Counted from the stretch's first letter, positions 41,007-51,159 are shown. The stretch: 56,782 nucleotides of DNA from RFPI01 sp964470195 (GCA_964470195.1 CAYYBG010000010.1:1-56782), one strand, 5' to 3'. Numbers and translations are program-made. Notes: generated by a model not told the origin, from the letters alone.

Positions 41007-42257
41007 ATGCCATCCATCCAATCTGCTAAGTTGAGTATCAACAGTCAAATTCTTTTTGCAGCTTTGCTGGGTATCTTGGCGGGAGCCTATGCGCACCATC
41101 TCGGGCAACAAAATCAGTTAGTACACAACAGTGTTTATATTGCTAGCATCATTGGTGGACTATTTATAGATTTACTGAAAATGCTTTTAGTGCCTCTAGT
41201 GTTTTGCTCTATTACTGTGGGCATCGCCAATTTAAGTCAACACCAACAAGCACAACGTGTTTGGCAGTCGACCTTAATTTTCTTTTTTCTTAGCATGGCG
41301 ATTGCCATCATGATTGGTATGGTGGGCATGACGTTATTCAAACCAGGTAAAGGTCTTAGTACTCTGATGTTTAGTGATGCGATGCAACAATTTAATATGC
41401 ATCGAATGAGTATTAGCGAATTTATCAGCAATTTCTTGCATCAATTATTTATCAATCCTTTTGCCGCATTATCACAAGCCAATATTTTAGCTATTGTTAT
41501 GTTTGCTTTATTTTTTGGTATTGCGCTAGTGTTGGGCGGAGAGAAATATCAATCAGTCAAACTGTTAATGCAAGAGGGTTTGGCAATCATTATGCGTATG
41601 GTGTCATGGGTAATGTGCCTAGCACCCATCGGTATTTTCGCTTTATTGTTTAAATTATTGGCACAACAAGATTTTTCCGTGCTCTCAGTACTTGGAAGCT
41701 TTGTGGTGTTGGTAATGGCAATGACGCTGTTGCATGGTGTATTGGTTCTTCCAGCTATTTTGTATCTATTCACAGGCAAAAATCCGCTATGGTTTTGGCG
41801 CGGTGCACGTGAAGCTTTGCTCACCGCGTTTGCTACCAGTTCCAGTGCTGCCACTCTACCAGTCACCTTACGTTGCATGATACAAAATTTGCAGGTTAAG
41901 CCAGAAATTGCTGGTTTTGTAGTCCCTCTAGGAGCCACTATGAATATGGATGGAACGGCTCTCTATGAGGCATCAGCAGCATTATTTATCGCCAATTTGG
42001 TGGGTTTAGATTTGAGCTTTGTTCAACAATTGATTGTGTTCTTGGTATCAATGACAGCTGCCATTGGCGCTCCTGGTCTTCCGAGTGCCGGCATGGTGAC
42101 CATGGTAATGGTATTGCAATCGGTGGGTCTACCTGCCGAGGCAATTGCCATTTTACTTCCAGTGGATAGACTACTTGACACCCTACGCACCACCGTAAAC
42201 GTGCAAGGAGACATGGTGGGAGGCTTGGTGGTGCAGAAATTAACAAGTCAGCAATAA
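41007..42257 (+). CDS. Dicarboxylate/amino acid:cation symporter (DAACS family)
   Basis: The 416-residue protein has eight membrane helices with the two re-entrant loops of the glutamate/C4-dicarboxylate transporter family. Diagnostic segments are ATSSSAATLPVTLRCM (serine-rich motif), PLGATMNMDGTALYE (NMDGT motif) and the C-terminal DRLLDTLRTTVNVQGD. It uses Na+ or H+ to take up glutamate, aspartate or C4 acids. It stands alone and converges with the RND gene with a 4-bp gap. Confidence 0.94.
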   Translation: MPSIQSAKLSINSQILFAALLGILAGAYAHHLGQQNQLVHNSVYIASIIGGLFIDLLKMLLVPLVFCSITVGIANLSQHQQAQRVWQSTLIFFFLSMAIAIMIGMVGMTLFKPGKGLSTLMFSDAMQQFNMHRMSISEFISNFLHQLFINPFAALSQANILAIVMFALFFGIALVLGGEKYQSVKLLMQEGLAIIMRMVSWVMCLAPIGIFALLFKLLAQQDFSVLSVLGSFVVLVMAMTLLHGVLVLPAILYLFTGKNPLWFWRGAREALLTAFATSSSAATLPVTLRCMIQNLQVKPEIAGFVVPLGATMNMDGTALYEASAALFIANLVGLDLSFVQQLIVFLVSMTAAIGAPGLPSAGMVTMVMVLQSVGLPAEAIAILLPVDRLLDTLRTTVNVQGDMVGGLVVQKLTSQQ

Positions 42258-42261
42258 ATAA

Positions 42262-45200
42262 TTATCTTACATGCCATTTTTTACTGAGACGAGATAAGTA
42301 AGCTTTCCTAGTTGCCCAGTCACTTTGTTGCCAGCGCACCTGCGCATTCATTGCTAAGGAATAAGCGCAAGGAACCACTATCAAAGTGAGTAAGGTGGAT
42401 GAAATCATGCCGCCTATAATGGCGACAGACAAAGGTTTATTCGATTCACTGCCTGCGCCAAATCCCAAAGCAGCTGGCAATAAGGCCAATATAATGGTGA
42501 GAGAAGTCATCACAACGGGACGCATACGAATTGGGCAAGCACGGATTAAAGCATCTTGAACACTGGCACCTTGAATGCGAAGTTGATTGGTTAGGTCGAC
42601 CAACAAAATAGAATTTTTTGCTACTAAGCCAATGAGCAACACCAACCCTATCATGGAATAAATATTCAAGCTGTCACCAAATAGAGGCAAGGCAAGAAGT
42701 CCTCCGATAATTGCCAAGGGTTGAGCCAGCATAATAATAAGAGGTTGTAAGAACGAATTAAATTGACTTGCCAATACCATGTACAACAAAATCATTGCCA
42801 AAATGAATACGAATTTAATGTTCTTGAATGTTTTACCGAACTCTTCTGCTTGACCGGAGAATTTGAGTTTATATTCTGCTGGCATTTTCTGGGTAGCAGT
42901 TTGTTTGACAATATTTACTGCATCACCCAACGGCATACTTGGGTTAATAAAGAAATTAGCCGCATATTGAAGATCCAGACGTCCTATCACCGCAGGTCCC
43001 AAACCAGTTTTGCTTTGCACCAAGCTATCTAAACGCACTAAACTGCCGTTGTTGCCACGCAGATAAATTTTACTTAAGTCAGACACTTGTTTTAACTCAT
43101 CCTGCTCGGCTTTTAAACGAATCTTATAACGCTGGCCGTCGCCTGGAATATCGTTGTAACTTGATACATCCAAACCACCCGCATAAACACTAATAGCATT
43201 CGCTATATCGGTAGCACTAATACCCAAACTGCTGGCTTTATCTCGATCCACTTGAAGTTCAAGTTGTGGTAAGTCGAGTTGTAAATCCAAATCCACTTTA
43301 CCCATATTGGCCACTGAACTCAGACTGTTCTGAATATTATTAGCAACCACAGCTAACTCGTCTAAGTTAAGACTGGTAATATTGAATTGCAATTTTTCTG
43401 AGCGCTGTCCTTTAGCGATAGAGGCTGGAGATGGAATTGCTTTAACCCCTGGCACCAGATCAAACTCACTTTTTAATTGTTTTATCAATGCTTGTTGTGA
43501 AATATCCCGCTCGTTCTTCGGTACTAAGCGTACATTGATATAACCCTGATTAACCTGGCCACGTGAACCTGCTCCTATACTGGAGAAGTAACTGGCTACG
43601 ATAGGGCGATGACTTTCTATGATTTTTTCAATTTTGAGCATGCCCTCATTGGTGTAATCCAAGTTTGAACCCAAAGGTGTTTTTACTGTGACAGTGAAAC
43701 TTGCCTCATCAGTCTCAGGGACAAAGTCTTTGTCCACCACGTAAAGCGCAAAACTACCTCCTAATATCACAACGGCGAAAGTGATTAGGATAACTTTCCA
43801 ACGATGTTGCAAACTATAGCCTAATAGACGCTGATAATATTGATCAAGGCCATCCAACCATGCAGTAATACGATAGTAGATTTTTTTGTGTTGTTGGGTC
43901 ACATCAAGATAGCGTGAACACAACATAGGTGTCAGCGTTAGTGAGACAAATAACGAGGTAAGTACTCCAAAAGTAACTACCACGCCGAATGATTTGAAGA
44001 ACATCCCTAGAATCCCATCCATGAATATGACAGGAGCAAAGATACATACCAAGGATAGCGATGCGGCAATCACAGCAAAGGTGACTTCTGAAGAACCGTT
44101 AATCGCTGCAGAAATAGGATTTTTATCCAAATGCTCGCGGTGACGATAAATGTTTTCCAGTACCACAATAGCATCATCCACTACCACTCCAATCAGTAGA
44201 AGCAATGCTAATAGCGTCATTGAGTTAAAGGTGTAACCGGAGAAATACATCACAGCAATCGCTCCTAATAGCGAAACTGGAATAGCGGTGGCGATGATTA
44301 GAGTAGAACGTATAGAGCGCAGAAATAAAAATACTACTAAGGCAGCAAGTAAGGTGCCAGTGATTAAATGCTCTTTAAGTGAAGCCACTAATTGATTAAT
44401 AAAAATCGAGTCATTAGTAGAAATGTCTAGTGACAATCCAGGTGGCAAACTAGGGCGCAAATCTTCGTCTAAGCGTCGCTCTACCTCTTGAATGATTTTT
44501 ACTGTATTGGCGTTAGCAATTTTGATCAAACCTAGACCAACTGTAGGTTTACCATTGTAACGAGCGATTTGACGGTTATCAGTGATGCCATCCTCGATAT
44601 TGGCAACATCTTTGAGATAAATAGGCATCCCATTTTTATTTTGAATAATCATGCGTTCAAGCGCATGCACATTGTGATATTCCAAATCTAATTTAATCAG
44701 TTTTTCGGATTTTTCACTGACTAAGAATCCACCGGGCATCTGTACATGCTCACGATGGAAGGCGTTTATCAAATCAGTGGCGGTGAGCTGTAAGGCTGCC
44801 ATGCGTTCGGGCGATAGATTGACGCGGATAACTCGATCGCGACGTCCACCCAGCGTAATTTCACCGACCCCATCAATAGTTTCCAATTTTTTCTTGAGTA
44901 CATTAATCGCATATAGATTAAGCTGCTGAATGGTACGGTCACCTGATAATGCCAACCAGATAATTGCTCCAGAATTACTATCCACTTTTTGGATAATGGG
45001 GGGATCTGTATTTTCAGGTAATTTTTTTAGTATCTGCGATACCTTGGACTGAACCTCGTTATAGGCCACATTGATGTCTTTACCAAGAGCAAAGGTAATT
45101 GTCACGGTAGAAACACCTGGCGAAGAACTAGATTGAATGTGCTCTATGCCAGGCGTAGTGTTAATCGCTGACTCTATAACGCCAGTGATACTGGTATCCA

Positions 45201-45378
45201 CGACATCAGGATTAGCACCTTTCAGTGTGGTATTCACCATAATAATTGGAAAATCAATCGCCGGTATACGGTCGATACCAATTCGCTGATAAGCAATTAA
45301 TCCGAATAACACAACAACAGCCGATAACATCCAAGCAAGTACATGACGTTTGATGGAAAGTTCTGGCAGATTAATCAT
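42262..45378 (-). CDS. Efflux RND transporter permease subunit (HAE1/AcrB-like)
   Basis: The 1038-residue inner-membrane pump has the expected two-fold repeat of transmembrane and porter domains. Landmarks are FPIIMVNTTLKGANPDVVDT near the N-terminus, the proton-relay helix GVVVDDAIVVLENIYRH, LTPMLCSRYLD, and GLVAKNSILLVDLTNQLR with IRMRPVVMTSLTI in the second half. Its adaptor is encoded 32 bp upstream. Substrates are unknown. No outer-membrane gene is adjacent; TolC at 2953 is a possible partner. Confidence 0.94.
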   Translation of the reverse strand: MINLPELSIKRHVLAWMLSAVVVLFGLIAYQRIGIDRIPAIDFPIIMVNTTLKGANPDVVDTSITGVIESAINTTPGIEHIQSSSSPGVSTVTITFALGKDINVAYNEVQSKVSQILKKLPENTDPPIIQKVDSNSGAIIWLALSGDRTIQQLNLYAINVLKKKLETIDGVGEITLGGRRDRVIRVNLSPERMAALQLTATDLINAFHREHVQMPGGFLVSEKSEKLIKLDLEYHNVHALERMIIQNKNGMPIYLKDVANIEDGITDNRQIARYNGKPTVGLGLIKIANANTVKIIQEVERRLDEDLRPSLPPGLSLDISTNDSIFINQLVASLKEHLITGTLLAALVVFLFLRSIRSTLIIATAIPVSLLGAIAVMYFSGYTFNSMTLLALLLLIGVVVDDAIVVLENIYRHREHLDKNPISAAINGSSEVTFAVIAASLSLVCIFAPVIFMDGILGMFFKSFGVVVTFGVLTSLFVSLTLTPMLCSRYLDVTQQHKKIYYRITAWLDGLDQYYQRLLGYSLQHRWKVILITFAVVILGGSFALYVVDKDFVPETDEASFTVTVKTPLGSNLDYTNEGMLKIEKIIESHRPIVASYFSSIGAGSRGQVNQGYINVRLVPKNERDISQQALIKQLKSEFDLVPGVKAIPSPASIAKGQRSEKLQFNITSLNLDELAVVANNIQNSLSSVANMGKVDLDLQLDLPQLELQVDRDKASSLGISATDIANAISVYAGGLDVSSYNDIPGDGQRYKIRLKAEQDELKQVSDLSKIYLRGNNGSLVRLDSLVQSKTGLGPAVIGRLDLQYAANFFINPSMPLGDAVNIVKQTATQKMPAEYKLKFSGQAEEFGKTFKNIKFVFILAMILLYMVLASQFNSFLQPLIIMLAQPLAIIGGLLALPLFGDSLNIYSMIGLVLLIGLVAKNSILLVDLTNQLRIQGASVQDALIRACPIRMRPVVMTSLTIILALLPAALGFGAGSESNKPLSVAIIGGMISSTLLTLIVVPCAYSLAMNAQVRWQQSDWATRKAYLSRLSKKWHVR

Positions 45379-45410
45379 GGCGTTTAATTTCTATGGTGTG
45401 ATGGATAAGA

Positions 45411-46490
45411 TTAAGATTTGCGATTCGTTTTGATATTGATTTTTGCTTTGTCAGTGAGCAATGCAGCCCCATCCACAGCAATTGTTTCTCCACCTTGCAA
45501 ACCTTCTTGTATTTCTATTTTTCCATCTTGCAATAATCCGGTTTTGACTAAGCGTTGATGCGCTTCTCCCCCCTCGATGATATACACCACCTCGCCAGCA
45601 GGTCTCAGGACCACACTTTGCTCAGGCACCATAATGGCATCGTTGCGTTCCCCTAAAATGATAATGCCAGTAACGCTGGCACCAGGCTGCCAACCTATGT
45701 CTGGTTGTATATCAGCGACAGCATTCAGGGCTCGACTATCGGTATTTATTAATGGTTTCAGCTCATTGACTTGCACTAGCTGAGGATCTTTTGCAGCAGG
45801 CGTACTGAGCCTTACTTTTGTTCCTACTTTGACTTCTAGGGCGATGCTCTCGGGTACAGGTAAGTTTGCACGCAATTTTTGCCGACTAATAATTTGCATC
45901 AGCGGGTCACCAACTTTGACATACTCTCCCACTGCTACAATGAGTTTCTCAACCTTGCCATCAACTGGAGCAATAACATGAGTTTTAGTGCGATTATGAT
46001 CAATGATCGCAATTTTCGCCTTAGCCCCCTCTAGCTGACGCTCTAAGGCAGTTTTTTGGGTAGTGACATCGTCCAAGGCGTTTTGAGAAATGAAGTTCTT
46101 TTTAAGCAAAGTGAGATTTCTTTCAACCACTTTTTCTTGATTAGCAAGTAATGCTTCAATTCTAGATAATTCTGCCTGCGCCTCAACTTTTTGTAGATTC
46201 AAATCGGTGGGGTCAATGACGATTAGGCTCTGCCCTTGACGCACTGACTCACCTGGTCGAGTAAAAACTTTTGTAACTCTGCCAGCTACCTCGGCAGCTA
46301 TTGTTGGATCAATAATTCCCTCGATAGTCCCAATGCTTTGCTCACGAATTTCTAAATTAGTTTTTTCAGTTTGAGTAACAGTAATCAATGGCAAAGTTGG
46401 TTTCTTAACTGCCGTATCATCTTGTTTTTTTCCGCATGCCGTGAGTAGCAATAATATGCTTAAGCCTAGCAAAGTGATTTTTTTTTGCAT
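45411..46490 (-). CDS. RND efflux periplasmic adaptor subunit (membrane fusion lipoprotein)
   Basis: The 359-residue protein links the pump to the outer-membrane channel. It has a lipoprotein signal (LLLLTACGK), a biotinyl-lipoyl-like half motif (GEVAGRVTKVFTRPGESVRQG-type sequence near residue 70), a coiled coil (about 98-150), and the matching half motif VIAPVDGKVEKLIVAVGEYV. ATG 46490 is preferred over the adjacent TTG. Codons 2-4 contain a run of nine A (plus-strand T tract 46478-46486), a slippage-prone site. Confidence 0.92.
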   Translation of the reverse strand: MQKKITLLGLSILLLLTACGKKQDDTAVKKPTLPLITVTQTEKTNLEIREQSIGTIEGIIDPTIAAEVAGRVTKVFTRPGESVRQGQSLIVIDPTDLNLQKVEAQAELSRIEALLANQEKVVERNLTLLKKNFISQNALDDVTTQKTALERQLEGAKAKIAIIDHNRTKTHVIAPVDGKVEKLIVAVGEYVKVGDPLMQIISRQKLRANLPVPESIALEVKVGTKVRLSTPAAKDPQLVQVNELKPLINTDSRALNAVADIQPDIGWQPGASVTGIIILGERNDAIMVPEQSVVLRPAGEVVYIIEGGEAHQRLVKTGLLQDGKIEIQEGLQGGETIAVDGAALLTDKAKINIKTNRKS

Positions 46491-46573
46491 CAATTAACTT
46501 TCTTAACAATATGCTTAATTTTAAAGATTGGTTGATTAGTTTAACAACTTTTAATTGTCTTAAAACAATATGA

Positions 46574-47113
46574 CTATGATGATGATTGAACCATATTCCA
46601 ATCAAAAAAAGGTCCTGGATCAGTTTTCCGTCCTGGAGCGATGTCAGAATGACCAACAATGGCTTGAATCGGATACTTAGCGCGGATTGCTTTAATCAGA
46701 TTTTTGAGTGTTTTATACTGAATTGGTTCAAACGCCTGATAATCACTTCCCTCCAGTTCTATGCCCAGTGAGAAATCATTGCACCTGCTTCTTCCCTGCC
46801 ATTCGGATATGCCTGCATGCCATGCGCGATCATTACAAGAGACAAATTGAATCAATTCTCCATTGCGACGGATAAAAAAATGCGCTGATACTTTAAGTTG
46901 ATAAATCTCCTCAAAATAGGGGTGCGCAGCTGGGTTAAGTTGATTTGTGAATAAGTTCATCACCTCGTCACCACCAAACTGATTAGGTGGCAGACTAATG
47001 TTGTGTATCACTACTAAATCAATTTTACATTCTGGCCGTGCGTCAAAATTTGGAGAAGCGATAAAGCGGGCCTGAGGGCAAAATCCACTGTCATTAATCA
47101 TCATATTTACCAT
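46574..47113 (-). CDS. ampD: 1,6-anhydro-N-acetylmuramyl-L-alanine amidase
   Basis: AmpD removes the peptide from anhydromuropeptides during cytoplasmic cell-wall recycling. The 179-residue protein has zinc ligands His37 (VVIHNIS), His155 (GHSDIAPGRK) and Asp165 (KTDPGP), the AmpD arrangement, with no signal peptide. VSAHFFIRRNGELIQFV is the typical amidase_2 strand. ATG codons at positions 1, 4 and 5 are all possible starts and none has a clear ribosome binding site. Confidence 0.94.
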   Translation of the reverse strand: MVNMMINDSGFCPQARFIASPNFDARPECKIDLVVIHNISLPPNQFGGDEVMNLFTNQLNPAAHPYFEEIYQLKVSAHFFIRRNGELIQFVSCNDRAWHAGISEWQGRSRCNDFSLGIELEGSDYQAFEPIQYKTLKNLIKAIRAKYPIQAIVGHSDIAPGRKTDPGPFFDWNMVQSSS

Positions 47114-47194
47114 GTGTTAAATCAATTCATCCGCTAAAATCATATTGTTAGTATTTAATTCATTCGACATCATACTTTTACTCAGGGACTCTTC

Positions 47195-48196
47195 ATGATT
47201 TTTTTAGAATTACTGCTTCCTTTAATTGTTATTCTAATCGCCGCTGAGGTGTTTACCAATGCCTTAGAGCATTTGGGAGAGCGTATCGGTATCTCCGAGG
47301 GTGTCACAGGATCTCTTTTTGCTGCGGTTGGAACGGCTCTGCCAGAAACTATGGTGCCTTTGTTGGCGCTGATGGCGGGGACTAGCAATGAAACAACCAA
47401 CGAAGAAATTGGCGTAGGTGCAATCTTGGGTGCTCCACTTATGTTGTCAACATTAACTTTATTTTTAATGGCACTTTCAGTGTTACCTAAAAGAAAATTA
47501 GCTGGCCATTTTCGTCCAGAACGTAGCGGACTTATTCGTGACCTGAATTTTTTTATCCTTGCTTTTGTTTTTGCTACGATTGCCTTGTATGTACCTCATG
47601 ATATTAAGTTAGTACGCTATATCATTGGTTTAATCATGGTATTAATTTACTTTGTTTATATTATGCTAACTCTGAGCGCTTCTAAAAGCTTGGTGGCACA
47701 AGGCCATGGAACGGAAGCGCAATCTCCGATGTTTTTGTGCCGGTTAGGCTTACCTAATCACTTGGTCGTTATTTTGTTGCAACTGATTGTCGGATTAATC
47801 GCCTTAGTGGCTGGGGCGAAAGGTTTTATTGGTGGGGTAGAGCATGTAGCCTCAGTCATGGGAATTTCTACTTTATTACTATCATTATTGATTATTCCTA
47901 TTGCCACCGAATTGCCAGAAAAAGTAAATAGTATTTTGTGGATTCGACGTGGCAAAGACACCTTGGCATTTGGCAATATTTCCGGAGCTCTGGTTTTTCA
48001 AGGGACTTTATTACCAGCGATTGGTGTAATGCTTACCCCATGGGAACCACGCGTAGAGGTGTTAGCTGGTGTCATCATTACTTTACTTGCCACACTTTGG
48101 CTGCGTTGGCAGATTAGTCGTGGACAGTTGCAAATTTGGCAACTAGGACTGAATGGATTACTCTATTTGGTCTACTTGTATATTGCGCTAAATTAG
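47195..48196 (+). CDS. Sodium/calcium exchanger family membrane protein
   Basis: The 333-residue protein has about ten membrane helices and the two alpha repeats of the CaCA cation-exchanger superfamily: TGSLFAAVGTALPETMVPLL (alpha-1) and LIIPIATELPEKVNSILW (alpha-2), each with the ion-binding Glu. It lacks the full GNxxGSN motif of classical YrbG members, so the transported ion is uncertain. It diverges from ampD and converges with the PP0621-type gene. Confidence 0.85.
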   Translation: MIFLELLLPLIVILIAAEVFTNALEHLGERIGISEGVTGSLFAAVGTALPETMVPLLALMAGTSNETTNEEIGVGAILGAPLMLSTLTLFLMALSVLPKRKLAGHFRPERSGLIRDLNFFILAFVFATIALYVPHDIKLVRYIIGLIMVLIYFVYIMLTLSASKSLVAQGHGTEAQSPMFLCRLGLPNHLVVILLQLIVGLIALVAGAKGFIGGVEHVASVMGISTLLLSLLIIPIATELPEKVNSILWIRRGKDTLAFGNISGALVFQGTLLPAIGVMLTPWEPRVEVLAGVIITLLATLWLRWQISRGQLQIWQLGLNGLLYLVYLYIALN

Positions 48197-48209
48197 TCAG
48201 AAGCAATGT

Positions 48210-48446
48210 TTAGCTGGTCTGATTTTGTTGCCATAATTGGGCATGCTCAGGACAACAAAAATATTTTTTTTGAGTGAAAAATCCTTCATTCATCGGTAAA
48301 TGTATGCCACAGTGAGCACATTGCACCATTTCTAAACTATTGCTAGTAGAGGAAGATTGATTCTTGTTGTCAAAGCTTGTTTGATAGTGACGTAGTAAAC
48401 GGAAAACACAATAAATAGCCAGCGCAATCAGGATAATTCTTAGCAT
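48210..48446 (-). CDS. PP0621-type small membrane-anchored zinc-ribbon protein
   Basis: From ATG 48446 the 78-residue product has one N-terminal membrane helix (MLRIILIALAIYCVFRLL), a short polar linker, and a C-terminal Cys/His cluster, VQCAHCGIHLPMNEGFF, then YFCCPEHAQLW. This fits the small PP0621 family of unknown function. The GTG four codons upstream is possible but less likely. Confidence 0.75.
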   Translation of the reverse strand: MLRIILIALAIYCVFRLLRHYQTSFDNKNQSSSTSNSLEMVQCAHCGIHLPMNEGFFTQKKYFCCPEHAQLWQQNQTS

Positions 48447-48552
48447 GTTAATGCTCACACGAAATAAAATACATCCATGATTATCCCATGAAACACTCTA
48501 TCCTAGTGTATCAGTGACTAGATAAGCTTTTTGTAAAAGTTGGAGAAACTTA

Positions 48553-49008
48553 ATGCCCAAGCGTCCAGGTTTATTTCGTCAAATCGCAGTGTTTGTCTAT
48601 GACAGTCTATTAATGCTGGCATTACTAGGTTTTGCCACGTTTTTATTTATATGGATGTTTGGAGATGCAACTCAAGGATTGATGCACCTGGCCTTACAAT
48701 TATTTTTATGGTCGATAGCAGGGATTTACTTTGTTTATAGTTGGTATCGAAGAGGTCAGACCTTAGCCATGAAAACTTGGCGGGTGAGGTTGGTGCATAT
48801 AGATGGGACAAAGCCTTCCTTAGTTGCGCTGATTCAACGCTATATATTAGCTAGCTTTAGTCTGTTATTTTTTGCCTCTGGTTTTATATGGGCTTGGATA
48901 GACCGAGAGCATTGTAGCCTGCACGATAGACTTTTGGGATTTCGATTATATATGGAGAACACTTTATCGACGGCTGATGCCGTGAAGCATAATCAGACCG
49001 GTCAGTAA
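48553..49008 (+). CDS. RDD family membrane protein
   Basis: The 151-residue protein has three to four membrane helices and the RDD landmarks: Arg in PGLFRQIAVFVYDSLLML, the paired helix FLWSIAGIYFVYSWYRRGQ, TLAMKTWRVRLV, and DREHCSLHDRLLGFRLY. RDD proteins are poorly characterised; some act as Na+/H+ antiporters. Its last 45 bp overlap the 3' end of lptG on the other strand. Confidence 0.87.
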   Translation: MPKRPGLFRQIAVFVYDSLLMLALLGFATFLFIWMFGDATQGLMHLALQLFLWSIAGIYFVYSWYRRGQTLAMKTWRVRLVHIDGTKPSLVALIQRYILASFSLLFFASGFIWAWIDREHCSLHDRLLGFRLYMENTLSTADAVKHNQTGQ

Positions 49009-50034
49009 GAATATGATGGTCGGTAATACCGTACTGAAAATAGCAGACCAATCATTCAGCAAGCCTAAATGAACAAACACACGGTTTAGTACCTGAAACA
49101 GAATGCCCAAAATAATTCCCGTAAAAATTTTTGCGCCTACCCCTCCCATGCGTTGCTGCACAAAGCCAAAAGGAAGTGCCAACACAATCATCACTGTTGA
49201 AGCAATCGGGTAAATCATTTTTGACCATAAGGCAATTTCATAGCGAGAGGTTTTTTGTTTATTTTCTGTCAAATGCTGGATGTAGGAATATAAGCTTGCG
49301 GCTGACATTTTTTCTGGAACCACTAGCAATACATTTAAAAGCTCAGGTTTAATTAAGGATGACCAAGTGCTTTCTGGGTAAAATTTGCTTACCACTTTAT
49401 TTTTTGACAGCGTGGTTTGGCGGATTTCTTTTAATAACCAATTTTTACCGTTGTAGCGTCCGCTTTTGGCCTGGTCTATTCCAATTAACTCAAAATTATC
49501 ATTAAAGCGATAAATATTTATATCTATCAATTGTGAATCTGGTTTTACTTGGCGAACATTAACAAAACTTTTTCCATCTTTGACCCAAAAGCCTGACCTG
49601 AACTCTTGTGCGACAATTGACTGGGTTGCTTTAATACGCATTCGTTGGGCTGTTTTTTCGCTGATGGGTGTGACAAACTCACCCACTACAAAAGTTAATA
49701 TGGCAAATATGATACCCGCTAAGAGTAATGGTCTACCTATACGATAAATAGACATGCCGCTAGCTTGTAATACTACTAATTCAGAATTACGGGCTGTTTG
49801 AGCCAGCGCATAGAGGGCACCGATAAGTACCGCTACAGGAACAACTTCGTAAACATGTCCTGGGGCAGTAAGCAAAACAAATATCAAAATACGGCTTAGG
49901 GTATAACTACCTTTGCCAAGATTTTCCAATTCTTGAATTAAATCAAAGAAGGAAAATATCGCCAAAAGAGCCAGCATAATCAGCAAGATTGAGAAAAGCG
50001 TCTCTCGGAATAAATAGCGATTAACGAGTGACAT
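48964..50034 (-). CDS. lptG: LPS export ABC transporter permease LptG
   Basis: LptG with LptF and LptB2 extracts lipopolysaccharide from the inner membrane and passes it to LptC/LptA. The 356-residue protein has the YjgP/YjgQ layout: two N-terminal helices (ETLFSILLIMLALLAIFSFF), SELVVLQASGMSIYRIGRPL (coupling-helix region), a periplasmic jellyroll (about residues 130-250), and four C-terminal helices. Its ATG directly follows the lptF stop codon. Confidence 0.95.
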   Translation of the reverse strand: MSLVNRYLFRETLFSILLIMLALLAIFSFFDLIQELENLGKGSYTLSRILIFVLLTAPGHVYEVVPVAVLIGALYALAQTARNSELVVLQASGMSIYRIGRPLLLAGIIFAILTFVVGEFVTPISEKTAQRMRIKATQSIVAQEFRSGFWVKDGKSFVNVRQVKPDSQLIDINIYRFNDNFELIGIDQAKSGRYNGKNWLLKEIRQTTLSKNKVVSKFYPESTWSSLIKPELLNVLLVVPEKMSAASLYSYIQHLTENKQKTSRYEIALWSKMIYPIASTVMIVLALPFGFVQQRMGGVGAKIFTGIILGILFQVLNRVFVHLGLLNDWSAIFSTVLPTIIFLLTGLIMLHGISRR

Positions 50035-51117
50035 TTATGCTCCCAAGCTTGGGAATAAGGGACGCTGATTAATACGTCGATAGAACAAATAAAACAGCAA
50101 TATCACAAAGACAATATGAACTGGCCACAAACCTAACAGCAGGCTAATCTTTTTTTGAATTAACCAAGCTTGCATGATGCTCAGCATATTGTTGTAAATC
50201 ATAAAAATTAGAATCGCCATCATAAAATTGGTTGATCGACCACTGCGTTGTTCGACAAAGCTGAGAGGAATTGCTAATAGAGCCAATATCATTGCCGACA
50301 AGGGTAGTGCAATACGGCTATGTAATTCAGCTATATTTGCGGCTGTGTGTTGATGTAATAATTCTATATTACTCAGTGCTTGCGAAGAGATTGGCTCTGG
50401 TGCGACATTTTTTTGTTGAACACGAATTCCATAGCGTTCAAACGTCGTGGAGGTGAAGGACGAGCTGACTTTATCTCCTTCATAACGCCTGCCCTTTTCC
50501 ATCACCACGAAATGATCTTTGTTTTCTGCTATCTCACGGTAACCCCGCTCAGCAACCACGATTCCATATTTACCTTTATCATCGGTCTGTACAAAAATAT
50601 TTTTTACTACATTACCTAACTCATCGAAGCTTTCAATGAAAAATACACGATTAGCATGGGCAGATTCCTTAAAAACTCCAGGGGTAACAGTAGATAACTC
50701 ATCTTGCCGTTTAATCTGAGCTTTGAACTCATTACCTTTGCTTACTGCCCAAGGAGTGACAAATAAACTGAGAAAAGCAATCGTCATGACTATGGGCAAT
50801 GAAAACGATAAGATTGGACTTACCCAGCGTGAAATACTTAGCCCAGAGCTAAACCAAATGATCATTTCATTGTCACGAAACTGTCGGGTTAAAGTAAACA
50901 GAATGCTTAGGAATAAGCTAAGCGAGATAATCATCGGCAAAAAACGTAACAGGCTAAATCCCATCAGGGTGCTGATTGAGTCGCTCGGAAAACCTCCACT
51001 GGCTACTACGCCTATGTAATAAGTGATGCGCTGAGCGAAGAATATGCCTATCATCACGGCAAATACAAGCACCGCTGTATGAACTAACTCTTTGTGGATT
51101 GAGGAACGAAATATCAT
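50035..51117 (-). CDS. lptF: LPS export ABC transporter permease LptF
   Basis: LptF is the second permease of the LPS exporter. From ATG 51117 the 360-residue protein begins MIFRSSIHKELVHTAVLVFA, has the coupling-helix region DNEMIIWFSSGLSISRWVSP, a periplasmic domain, and C-terminal helices starting LPLSAMILALLAIPLSFVEQ. The upstream in-frame start (51153) adds 12 unrelated residues. The lptFG pair facing pepA is a conserved arrangement. Confidence 0.95.
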   Translation of the reverse strand: MIFRSSIHKELVHTAVLVFAVMIGIFFAQRITYYIGVVASGGFPSDSISTLMGFSLLRFLPMIISLSLFLSILFTLTRQFRDNEMIIWFSSGLSISRWVSPILSFSLPIVMTIAFLSLFVTPWAVSKGNEFKAQIKRQDELSTVTPGVFKESAHANRVFFIESFDELGNVVKNIFVQTDDKGKYGIVVAERGYREIAENKDHFVVMEKGRRYEGDKVSSSFTSTTFERYGIRVQQKNVAPEPISSQALSNIELLHQHTAANIAELHSRIALPLSAMILALLAIPLSFVEQRSGRSTNFMMAILIFMIYNNMLSIMQAWLIQKKISLLLGLWPVHIVFVILLFYLFYRRINQRPLFPSLGA

Positions 51118-51159
51118 CGTATTAAGGGTGCATTTATCCAAGTATTGTAGCAAATTAGA

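Noticed and set aside
41549..41938. 129-codon minus-strand frame inside the symporter gene
   Set aside because: Fully antisense to a well-supported transporter; no ribosome binding site or family features.
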